64,000 nucleotides of DNA, from NCBI GenBank assembly GCA_020310875.1, contig CM035413.1, positions 187,612,355 to 187,676,354 on the forward strand, given 5' to 3'. The position numbers were made by a program, and so were the translations under genes. This DNA comes from Ceratopteris richardii. Taxonomy: Eukaryota > Streptophyta > Polypodiopsida > Polypodiales > Pteridaceae. Below, in pieces: positions 42,650-54,000 of this stretch. The notes below the pieces were generated by a model. That model ran no database searches and was not told the origin of the DNA. It worked only from the letters and a program-made list of their open reading frames with translations. How positions within the stretch are numbered: position 1 is the first letter of the stretch; each line of letters starts with the position of its first letter.

Positions 42650-44520
42650 ACCTCCCTCCCCTCCCATACACTCATCACATTCCAAGCTTTTGCAGAAGCC
42701 TTTAGACTCCCTTCGCAAGGCCGGGAAAATGGCCCAAGTCTGACAGTCGCCAGAATGGTAGAGTTATTTCCTAGGCATTCATCCAATGAGTATGCGATTC
42801 TCTGCCGACCGGAACCAGAACGATCAGCTCTCCAGTTCTTAGTAGCCATTCTCAACCTACAGAAACGCACCTATGGAATATCCCGCCCCTTCTATTCCGC
42901 CATAGAATTAGCTGCGCAAGAATCAGTCAACTTCGCCTCCTTCTTCTTCCACCGCATTCATCGAGAATGTGTGTCCATTATGAAACAGGTAAACAAGGGA
43001 GGCATGCCGAGATCCAGATTGCCACACATCCTTTCATTCCTTTTTTCGGCAATACTCGCCGCACAACCACCACCCCGAGGACCTGTTCTGCGACATGAAG
43101 AATCAGTACAACTATGGGACGATGAAGAAGAAGATGAAGAGGAACTAAACCAGCTCTTCCGCAGAAAAAGGATCCAAATTAGTTCTTTGGAGAGTGAAGC
43201 ACAAGGATCTGCCGAAGAAAACAAGGATGACGACAAAGAAGAAGAAAAACAGGACGAGGAAACATTTCACGACACCACAACATCAATGCAAAATGAATCC
43301 TCTGCACAATCTTCCCAGGAGCAACAACAGGAAAATCATATTGAAGCTGAAACGGCCTCTACCGAAGAAGCATCACAGCAACAGTCTGAAGGAGAACAAC
43401 GAGTAGATGAAGAACAAGTGGCTAAACAAGCGCTCGAAAGGCTTCTTAAGGCAGTTGAGTCCACAGCCGAAGATACTGCATATCAAAACGTCGATCAGGT
43501 AACACAATCTCAGACCGTCATTCCCACTCCCCCACCGGAACCACCCATCGACCCCATTATCCCCGTCCAACCTTTCACCCTGCCGAACCCACTGATTCTT
43601 CATCCTCCTCCCTCAACTACTCTCCACCAAACTCGCAACAATTGCTCACCGCCTCCTCATCCCAACCACGACCTCAGCTGCCACTTCCCTCGATTCTCGT
43701 AATTTCTGAATTGGCCAACATGGGTCAATTACTCATTAACCTATCACAGCAACTGCCAATCCAAATGAAAGAAGCCACAGACAACATCCGGAATGAGCTA
43801 CAACACAAAGAAGCCACAGACAACATCATGCCACTGCAAGAAGAGATAGATGCAGTTAAAACCGAAAACCATCAGCTCAACTCACAAATTCCCCAGCTCC
43901 AAGCTCACATTGCCAAACAACAGACGATTGCCAATCAGAGAGATGCGGCCGTTGTGGAACTCACAAAGAAAGAAGAGTCGTTACAGATTGCAAATGCAGA
44001 AATCAGCAAAATGAAGCAAGACATACAGGACAAGGAAGATGCAAGGATCGCCTTAGGAAACTTGCTCGAAGAAACCAGAATTCATCTACAAGAATTAGTG
44101 CAGCAGAGTCAAGAACTGCAGACACAAGCTAAGTTAACAGAAGAAGAGCTGCAACGGACAAAAGAAAATCTAGCAGATGTTAACAACATGCTCAAACATT
44201 ACTTAACCAAGGAAGCGCAGACACAGAAACTAATTGCAGATCTCAGACACGAGAAAACATCATATGAAAGAACAGTAAACTTCCAGATTCAAGAAATCGA
44301 AAGAAGAGAGAATCAATTGGCAAACCAGAAAGAAAGAGTACAGAAGATGGAGCAACAGGTGGCCAAAATGAAGACTTCCAAGGATGCGGCACTGGCCAAT
44401 GATTTTTACTTACAGGAAGCCTTTCTGCAGACTCAAGCAGAAATTTTGCTAAATGAAGCCATCGCAATAAGCTCTGTACATATAGATGCACAGGTAATAG
44501 AACCGAACACCCTAAAATAG
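42650..44520 (+). pseudogene. Element E accessory ORF, 3' part
   Basis: Open from the D junction at 42650 (TSLPSH...) through the Met at 42755 to 43702, then after a frameshift near 43640 in another frame to 44520. The first part has a helical region (about 42880-43060) and an acidic, Gln/Glu-rich region; a Pro-rich stretch covers the shift, and about 43720-44470 is a long coiled coil. The layout matches the accessory ORFs of A, B and C, but sequence similarity is weak, so E is another family. Its N-terminus would lie left of the window, beyond elements A and D. Confidence 0.65.
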
Positions 44521-44650
44521 TTATTAGAAACCCTCAAGAAAAAGATCGCCCGTACCTTTAGATTAGCTAGAAATATGTACTTAGAAGGAATCATAGATGA
44601 GCAATAGTTTTGTAAAACCTGCGGGTTCGAGTCCACCGTGCGTGCCAGAG

Positions 44651-45677
44651 TGTTAGCGGCCGCCGGATCAGAAGATTGTATAACTGAATCTTGTTCGCAC
44701 GAGTGAAAAAGTAGTTACAAACAGTTTGTAAAAAAATTATATAAATCAAGAAGACGCACAGAGACGGGTATGGGACGGATCACCAGACTGTCTGTCTGGG
44801 TGACTGACCGGGCGTTGTCTGTAGTGTCATTTGCATATCTCCTATATTCTGAGTTCGTGTTCGTCTCTTGTCTTGTCTACCGTCGACATCTCTTTTGTTG
44901 TTAACCAGTGAGACGATTCGTGGAATCACCAGACTGTTCGTCTGGAGGATTGCCTGAACACTACTATAGCGTTGTTGACTAACTTCTGCATACTCTGATT
45001 GTACTGTGTGTATTTGTGTTTTGTCACCTATCGATCTCTGTTGAGGTTGCGAGTCCCATTCACAGCTAATAGATCGTGGACTGTTATCTGAGTAAGTTGT
45101 TTGTGAATCTCTATTGAGTTGTGGTGTTAGCCCACGCATTGTGTGTTACCTCTTCTTGGAATGTTCTGCCAGTGGTTGGTGAAATCTGAGCAACTGTAGT
45201 AGCATTCTCGTATTCAGATCTGTGATGTGTCGTCTGCAATGTTGGGATCTGTCTTCATATGGTAAAGTTAAGTACAATAGGGATCTTTCTAAGTGGTGCA
45301 CTGAGTCTTCAGTACTGTGTGGTTGAACCCTCAAGTTCTCTATGTCTACGGTGTCGCCTGTCTGTTTAGATCCAGTCAGTAAGGGTTAACGATTACTCTT
45401 GTTTCCCGTATTTCTTGTAAGTTTATGTGTAGCTGCAACATAGCATCATGCGGATTCGATGCCCGTGGTGAGCTAAGACTGTGACGGTAATATCTAAGTA
45501 CGGTAATCTTTGATAGTGCTCTCAGCATTAGTATAGTGCTGGGTGTGAGCAATGAGTTTGGGAAATAAGTATAGGGCCTCTGTCTAACAGACCCCTTCCA
45601 CTCCCAAGAACCCAAGAATCACTTAAACGCACTTCTGATAGTTAGAAGGAACCAACAGCATTTAACAGTGTTTAACA
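44651..45677 (+). repeat. Element K 5' LTR (1,027 bp)
   Basis: TGTTAGCGG...TTTAACA, followed one base later by a primer site. A TATA-like TATATAA lies near 44738. It is about 95% identical to the solo LTR at 59730-60758. Two hairpins with the same CCAGAC/GTCTGG stem lie at 44783-44799 and 44929-44945. Many - strand open frames inside are chance. Confidence 0.9.
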
Positions 45678-45678
45678 C

Positions 45679-45762
45679 TGGCGCCGTCTGTGGGAAGGTG
45701 GCATCAAGATTGTCGTTTATCTGTCGAAAGTGTTATCAAGATTGCCATTTATCTATGTCGAA
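45679..45762 (+). mobile_element. Element K primer site and truncated internal remnant
   Basis: TGGCGCCGTCTGTGGGAA (45679-45696) is a primer site of a type common in plant Ty3 elements. It is followed by about 65 bp with a short imperfect duplication (ATCAAGATTG...GAAAGTGTT). Element G sequence starts at about 45763, so K was truncated here. Confidence 0.75.
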
Positions 45763-48700
45763 AGTGTTCTTGAAGGTTTGGAAGGCGACCAGCATTAATT
45801 CGAATATTTTCATACACATATGTGCCATCGCGTCAGGAACATTTTGCAGTCTGACACCCCAATGGCGGATGATGGATATCATGTATGCTATTGTGGTTGG
45901 TCATCATGGTGGTGTTAGGTACACATAATTTAGCCATTTTGCATAGCCTTTAACATTATTCACAGCGATGGCAAAGTCAGGCCATGCGCTTCTTCTGAGT
46001 ACTGCGATGTAACATGGATTGTATTTGATGAAAAGTGGCATATTATTCCATGTACGAACCATTTCTGGATAAGTTTCTAGAAGACGAAGCCTCCAGGTGG
46101 GTTGGAAGATGGACCCCTATGTAGCGCTTTCAAGTATGTCATCTGGACCAAATTGGGTGGCAAAAGTTGGGGCCTTGCCACATCGTCGTTGAATTTCTGC
46201 ATTATAATCTGCTAGGAGCACGCAATAGGGCACATATTGATCATCATTTGTGCCTATCCATCAGTGATGGGACATGCGTCAGAAGTATTCTGATTTTATA
46301 ATGGTATCCTCAACTTTAGACATTGATTGAATTTGCACCACTACTCTATCATCATGTGTATTGGCCATTTTTTCGAGCGTCTGCAACCATTCTGGAGCTT
46401 CTAATTCAAGTGTGTCCAATCCTTTAGATGTTTGTTGGCCACCCAGCATCAGCATAGGAACATAAGGTTCCTCATATGACTCGTCTACTTCTATGGGCAC
46501 CAACTCTTTCGGTTCTCGTTCTATGACCGGGGAGGGCTATCTTTTGTACTGAAGTAATTTACCTTGCAAATCGGCAACATGTTCCCTTAGTGCATTCATC
46601 CCCTCAATAGTTGCTGTAGAATGTGTGACCTTTGTTGGTTCTTCTTGCACCCTTAGCTTTCTGCGAAGGGTATCCTCTTCTTTTTCCAAATTGTCATGCG
46701 CTACCAAAAGATCAGCATAGCTTTCAAGAATGGTTTTCATGTTCTGTGAAGGAATAGCTTTAAATCTTTCTGGGTCGATCTCCTAAGGGGAGCCTTCCAT
46801 TTCTGCCTCTAGGTTCTCTTCGTTTTGCTTTTGAAGTCGTTTGTTCTCTTCTAGAGCAGTGGCCATGTGCTTCCTTAGTAATGTCAGATTACGACGCACT
46901 TTGGCATTATCGTACTGATATAGTTCAAGTAAAGCTTCTAGTTTTTTAACGTCTGAAGATTCTGATTGTTGAGGAGCCTCCAATAGGGTCTGGTGGGCAT
47001 GTTCTAGCATAGTATAATGTTGATTGAGGGCAGTGTTCTCTTTTTCTAGGGATGACAGCCGCTGTAATTGCTGGTGGTCCGCAATTATATGGCAATGGTG
47101 ATCTTCTAAGGTCTGATATTTGTTTTGCAGCTTATATATACATTGATGTAATGTAGAAAAAATATTATTTACATTTAGGGATGCTGGGAAAGTGGAGGAT
47201 GTAGGGGGAATGGGAAAGGAGAAAGGGATTGTGAATGAAGTGGAAACAAGAGGTGATGTGGGGGGAGGGGGTGTGGGAGATTGTGGGAGTGTGGGGGGAC
47301 GGAGTGGTGCCGTAGTTGGTGATGTTTCCATGCTCTCACAAGTGTGTGTTATCGTGTAAATGGGAATGGAGGGTGTGGTGGATGTGATGTCGGTGAACAG
47401 TGATGTGAATGTAGGTGTGATAGCCCCTCCAAGTTGGTTGCCAGTGGAAGGAGGAGATCCTATAACCTATGCAGTGGTGGTGGAGATTAGGGTGGTGGTG
47501 TCGTGAGGAGAAGTGAAGTGTGCACTGAGAGGTGAGGGGGTGGGTTTGGGGGTGAGGGTCTAGGGTGTGGTGACAGTAGTGCATCGTGGCATTCTTCCAT
47601 CTGTGTAGTGTCACTCAGTGTAGAAACATCTATATGAATTAGCTTTTCGAATCGAATTGGGTGGGTAGGCACTTGTTGCTCGAAATGATGAATCTGAGCA
47701 ATAGCCGAGTGAATGGCTTCATCCAAGCCAAGCGCATCAGCATGAAGGTTCAAGGACTCAATAAACTGTTCGTCTACCCCTTCTTTACCTAACATTTGAC
47801 TTATTAATAACTTCCCAGCTTCTAGTGACAACTTGTGATGCTCCTAGACTCTTTTCATGGTCTCATACAATCTTTTGATCTGTACCATATAGGCTGGGGC
47901 ACCCACTATCTCTGAAATTTCATCTTGCTCTTGGTCGTGTTCTTCATCTGACTCCTCTTCATCGGTTTCTTCTTCATCTTCATTCACTTCTACAACTTTG
48001 GTTTGAGTAGGGGTGTGAGTCCCTGTAGTCGATTGTTGTCCTCACGCCTGGTCTTCCTTAGTCTCAAGATTCGCCTCATTAATCATCCTGGTAATTTATT
48101 CATCTATTAGGCCATCCAAAGTGTAGCCCTATGGGAACTCCAGGTCAGTGGGATAGGAGGGAAAACAACATTTGGTCCCTCTGCACTTAGTCTGGGCAAG
48201 CAAATCATGAATGGGTGAACACGTCTTTTCTGAGGTGGTGTCACATCTGGTGTGGGGGTGGCACCCCTTGCCAGTGCACAAGGTATTTGGACTGCTCCTC
48301 TCATTTTCTTGGATGGTGGCCCCATTGTTGATGGCCATCTCTCGAACTCTTGGGCTCTGGACCACACCAATGCTCTTTGAATGGGCACATCATAAGCTAA
48401 GCACCTATAAATGATCCGTGTAAGCGCACAACATCCATGAAACACATTCATATGTTTCTTATTCCAACGTTGATGTGCTAAGTGAATTTGATTGATGATC
48501 CAGTGGGGTAGATTGAGGGTGAGATTTTTTGTCTCCACCAAGTACAAGTTGAACCAAATTCTCTTTGGTGGCATGGTGAAGTGTTCTTGAGCCGAAAAGT
48601 CAAAATGTCGCATGATTGTGCATAAATGGAGGGAAATGGTCAGTGTCATGATTACCATATCTTTTAGTTTGTTGATATCTTTGTGCTTCATTCGTTCAGG

Positions 48701-49267
48701 AATCAATGTTTCTTTTTCTGTTGGAATGTGCATACCCTTCATGTCCAGGGCCTCCCGTACTAAGTTGAGGGTAATTTTAAACCTTTTTAGTTCATGGCAT
48801 GGTGTTAATGAGGAGAGCACAAAGGTACTATCTCCTCCTTTGGCTCTGCTAGGGGTGATAGTACTGATCAAAGTGGAACAGCGCAGAAAGTCAGGTTTGG
48901 GTAATAGTGCTCTAAAGTAGCTATCCATACTAGCTTTGGTCCATACTGATCTCATCACTTCTATGTTTTGATAATTTTCGAGCTCAGGAGTAAAGAAATG
49001 GTACCTTCCCCACTTGCCATTAAATTTGATCTCAGCTTCCCATAAGTAGGTACCCTCTCCTAGTGGACCTGTGATGTCACTGAACCAATGTGCATGTTTG
49101 CCGACTTGTAATGTGTGCCCCTGCGAAAGGTCTTGAATTGGAACGACATGCACTGCCTTGAGTTCATGAGGCCTCTCTATTGTTTGTGGCTCAAGGAGTA
49201 GAGTTTCAATGTCTACTATTTGGGTGCTTAATCCCGCCTGGGAATTGGTTCCTGCTCCTTTTGCCAT
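45763..49267 (-). pseudogene. Element G accessory ORF
   Basis: The start is MAKGAGTNSQ at 49267, 22-23 bases after a TATATTCTCACAG splice-acceptor candidate (- strand; AG at 49290-49291). The N-terminal region is open to 48107 (HWFSDITGP, WGRYHFFTPELENYQ, FTMPPKRIWF, GCCALTRIIYRCLAYD). It then runs in pieces through acidic and Pro-rich regions, a coiled coil (about 46800-47160) and part of the C-terminal domain; MCMKIFELML near 45810 is the last recognisable motif. Several stops and shifts. It is closely collinear with the accessory ORF of B. Confidence 0.82.
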
Positions 49268-49931
49268 GTTACTACTTTGCTTGCCGATTCTGTGAGAATA
49301 TAGAAGCACATGTTAACATTGTAGCGGACAAGATTTGATAGTTTGTCCCAATTACAACATTAACATGAGGCCCATGACAAGTTAGTGAGTCAGTTGGTGC
49401 TCGATGATTGTGTGTGTAGTTAGTGAAAGAATAGTTCTATGAGCTAAGTGGAACGATTTAGTGTGAGGATGATGCAGTCAATAGGTGGAGGTGAATTCAC
49501 AAATTGGGGTTGGGGATTTATTACAAGCTTTTTGTTGTCAAACGTAATGCGTGGTTTTACAATATGATCGTGGGTGGGCTATGGGAGGCTTTACATGAGT
49601 ATCTATTTGAAAATGAGGCTTTTCAGGGACCCATTTAGAAGAGACTCTATTAGTGCCTGTTGATGCATGTATGAGGGTGTGTGAATGGATCCCTGTTTTG
49701 TGAAGCTTATGGGTGTCTACTTGAGCCCGCAAGCAATCCTTAGGCACCCAAATTTGTCATGATTATGGGTCAGCCATCATCGACTTCTTGGGTACCCAGA
49801 TAGATAGTCTTCTCGTGGGTGATTGTCGGAGAAGCATTTTATTAGGCGCCCTATGCCGATCAATAGAGTAGAGTTTGGTTGGGGCTTCAACCGGAGTTGC
49901 TTGGGGAAGTTCTTCCTTCCATACCCATATC
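49268..49931 (-). other. Element G pol-aORF linker
   Basis: Non-coding near the aORF, then short basic frames with QIWVPKDCL and related WVPK motifs (about 49540-49810), as in elements A and B. It ends at the left TSD of copia element H (ATATC, 49927-49931). Confidence 0.6.
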
Positions 49932-51043
49932 TGTTAGATGTGATGGCTGGGTACAATCAGAAGATCAAGCTGGTGCTGCTAGACCTGCTTCACACCTGCC
50001 CTCTTTTCTCTTCAGATATGGTTAGGAGACTCCTTGAGCTTCCAAATGACACCAAGAAACTATATATGTGCTTTACAAAATGATTGAGTAATGACCAAAT
50101 CAAAACAGATGATTTTGAACCTTCACAATTCCAAAAAACTTTCTATTCCTGTATTGACACCTGCTCAGTCCTAAGCTCAGTGTGTCCAGCACACTTGCAA
50201 TTGATTTAATTCCTTCTGGGAGTATTAAATTAACTTAACAAGCTACCATTAGCAAGTTAAATCACTCCAAATAACAAACTATACACTGAGCATGATCTTT
50301 AGCAAAATCAGGGACACCCCCGATTTTTTAGGAACAACACAGAAATATACCAGTGATCACTTCGACAGCGATTTCTCCAAATTGGCTGAATAGAATGACT
50401 TGAAATTTTGTAGTTTTGTAGAATGCTTTGAGCTGGTTCTAATGAGCTCTGGATCATCAAATTTGGTTCAGTAGATCTTGAGATATGCCCTGTTGAAGTT
50501 GACAGACTTTGAGATGAATGACTCAGAAAACACAGAGTTAAGAACTATGAGTATATGTATTGAATCTATCAAATGTACATTCCCATTGGCATGTAAAGTG
50601 ATGCCCAATGGTACTCAGAGATGTAGGCTAAGTAGTAGCTCACACACACTCTATGATCTGCTTGGATTAGCCTCGGGAAGTGAGCTTATTAACCCGCGAC
50701 TTTTACATAGCTCTTTTATAGGTATTTTGAACAAATTTGAATTTGAATTCAAATTAAAGTTCCCTTGATTCTCTCCACTAGACTTAGGGAGATATTCTCT
50801 CAACTAGATCATCTACTTTTTCACGACTCTAGTCTAGTAGGTGTGATTACATAATTGATTAAGTCATATTGACTTTTTACATTGGGTAAAGAGTAACAAT
50901 CAATTAAGCATCTGTTTCTATGGTTCAAATGTATCCTTCATGGGTTCAACCTTTATCTTTCCAAGGTTCCAATTGTCCAAGCTTTATGTTGAGTCTTCAA
51001 GGCACAAATCAAAGCCAAGTGTGAAGGCTTGTTTGCACCAACA
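49932..51043 (-). repeat. Element H 3' LTR
   Basis: Plus-strand ends TGTTAGATG...ACCAACA; on the element's strand it is the downstream LTR, next to the polypurine tract. Confidence 0.95.
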
Positions 51044-51056
51044 GCTCCCCCTCAAG
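51044..51056 (-). other. Polypurine tract of element H
   Basis: On the - strand CTTGAGGGGGAGC directly precedes the LTR. Confidence 0.85.
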
Positions 51057-51082
51057 CCAAACACTTGCTTGAGTCTTCATCT

Positions 51083-54000
51083 TTAGTCTTCAATGATATC
51101 CTGCAATCCTATCATGGATTTAAACTTGCATAGCTTGCTCCCATCCAAAGGTTTTGTAAGCAAATCTGCACATTGAATATTAGTGGACACATATGATAAT
51201 TGGATTTCCTTGCTAAGTAATTTCTCCCTCACATAGTGGTAATGCACCTCTATGTGTTTTGTCCTAGCATGATACACAGGATTAGCTGCTAGGTGAAGTG
51301 AACTTGTGTTATCTCCAAATATGATAGGTGACCTTGTGTATAGCCCCAATTCTGAGTATAGTAGCTTCAACCATATGGCTTCTTGAGTGGCATTGGCTAG
51401 CCCTCTGTACTCTGCCTCAGTAGATGATAGGGCTACTGTGGGTTGTTTCTTGGATGACCAAGAAATTGGTTTATCACCTGCAAAGCATATGTAACCAGAT
51501 GTACTCCTCCTGTCATCCTTGCAACCTGCCCAATCTGCATCTGAGTATACTTTGATATCAATGTATGATGAATATGGATAATACAAACCATGATTTTGTG
51601 TTCCCTTTAGGTACTTTACTATCTTCTTGGCTGCCTCCAAATGTGGTACTCTTGGCTTATGCATAAATTGGCTAAGTACACTAACACCATATGATATATC
51701 AATCCTGGTTAAGGTAGCATAATTGAGACTACCTACCAAACTTTGATAACCTGTAATATCCTTGAGTTCTTCTCCTTCATGTGCACTGAGTTTGTGGTTG
51801 ACCTCCATAGGAATGTTTGAGACTTTAGCTTCCTGCAAATTAAACTTCTTGACCATGTCCTGAATGTACTTCTTCTGAGTAATGAATATACCTGAATTTG
51901 TGTAGACCAATTCAAGCCCTAGGAAGTACTTCAATAATCCAAGATCATTGATCTTGAATTCCTTCATCATTTGACCTTTGATGTGTCTAATTCCTTGAAC
52001 ATCATTTCCTGTAATAATGATGTCATCAACATAGACACACAAGTATATTACCTCTGAATTGTTCTTCTTTATAAACAATGAAGTATCTGCTTTACTCATC
52101 ACAAATCCTTGATCCAAGAGATAGGTTGTCAATCTATAGTTCCATGCTCTAGGTGCCTGCTTCAATCCATACAAAGCTTTCTTCAATTTGCAAACATGAT
52201 TTACCTTATTGGGATCCTCATAGCCAGGTGGTTGTGACATGTAGACCTCTTCAGATATCCATCCATTCAAGAATGCATTCTTCACATCCAATTGGTACAT
52301 GTTCCAATTCTTGGATGCAGCTACACTCACCATAATTCTGATAGTTGGCATCTTGGCCACAGGAGAAAATGTCTCCTCATAATCAATGCCTTGGGTTTGT
52401 GCAAAACCCTTGGCTACCAACCTAGCTTTGTACCTGCTTATTGTACCATCTGAGTTCCTTTTGAGTTTGTAGATCCATCTGGATCCTATCACCTTCATGG
52501 AGTCCCTCTTGGGTACCAAGTCCCAAGTATCACTCTCCTTGAGAGCCTCCATTTCTTCATCCATTGCTTCCTTCCATTCTGGTTTAGTAATGGCTTCCTC
52601 AAATGTACCTGGTTCTTCACTTAAGATATCCTTTGCAAGATATACAGAGTGCTTGGTTACAAGTGAAGTATCATACCCATACCTAATTGGTTTCTTCTTT
52701 TCTCTTGAAGATCTCCTCATAGCTTGAGTTGAGGATTCTGGATTGTCTTCAAGTTGCTTCATCTTCATCTTCCCTTTGGATTTCCAAGCTTTGAATTCTT
52801 CAATGTTGATGGTGTCTTCATCATCTGAACTTGTGTCCTCATTCTGAGTTGGTTCTTGCCTGACAAGCTTTGGAAAGTCTTCTTCCATATCATAAGGTAG
52901 GCTAACTTTCCTGCACTCATTATCATACCATGAATCATTTTCATCAAAGATGACATCTCTGCTTACCTTGAAGCCTTTATTTGAGGGGTTATAGAACCTG
53001 TATCCTTTCTGATTCAAATCATAACCAATAAAGATACACTTTTCAGCCTTAGGATCTAGCTTTCCCCTTACCTGTGAGGGAATATGCACATATGCAACAC
53101 ACCCAAAGATCTTGCAATGATCCAGAGATGGTCTCTTACCATGCCAAGCCTCATAGGGTGTCATTCCATCAAGTGTCTTTGATGGCAACCTGTTGATTAA
53201 GTATGTGGCAGTAGATACACTCTCTGCCCAAAGATAATTTGGTAATTTTTTCTCATTAAGCATAGACCTAGCTGTCTCCACAATGAGTCTATTCCTCCTT
53301 TCAGCTACCCCATTTTGTTCAGGTGAGTACCTTGTGGTAATCTCCCTCTTGATGCCTCTTTCCTGCAAGAACTCTTCAAAGTCATTGGAGAAGTATTCTC
53401 CACCACCATCTGACCTTAGCCTCTTCAAATGTCTACCTGTTTGATTCTCAACTAATGCAAGATATCTTTTGAAACAATTAAATACTTCATCTTTATGTTT
53501 CATGAAGTACAAGACAGTCCATCTGCTATAATCATCTATAAAAGATACATAGTACCTTGATCCAGATATGGATGGCTCCTTGCTTGGTCCCCAAACATCT
53601 GTATGCACCAATTCTAAGTAGTCTTCATGCATGAAACCCTTTTTGGTATATGGCAATCTGTGTGACTTACCAAACTGACAAGCCCCACACTTGTATATCA
53701 TGTGTTGCTTGGATACATTAGGTATCCCAAGCACACATTGATCCCTACTCATTTGCTTTATGGTCCTCTCTCCAATGTGACCTAATCTCTTGTGCCACAT
53801 CTCCAATTTTGATAGGGTTTGGTCCTTATAATTGTACAAGGCAATATTCTTAGTATCCTCAAGTTCAAAGGTAAATAGTCTACCTGATTTCTCTCCCTTG
53901 GCTATCCTTCTGAATCCATGTCTTGGATCCTCCACATATGCACCATGTTGAGTGAACCTGACCTGTAGACCTTTTTCAACAATCTGACCTACACTCATCA

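Noticed and set aside
42650-42667. Polypurine-like tract (on the - strand) directly beside the D 5' LTR, suggesting tandem D elements
   Set aside because: The + strand reading TSLPSH is in frame with the element E accessory ORF, which stays open up to the LTR, so the purine run is ordinary coding sequence at the insertion site.
42495-42743. 82-codon ORF with a duplicated hydrophobic peptide
   Set aside because: It is the antisense reading of the 69-bp LTR duplication and crosses an LTR boundary.
44612-44650. GGGTTCGAGTCC, resembling a tRNA T-arm, just left of LTR K
   Set aside because: The flanking bases do not form a proper 5-bp T stem and no D-arm, anticodon arm or acceptor pairing is visible.
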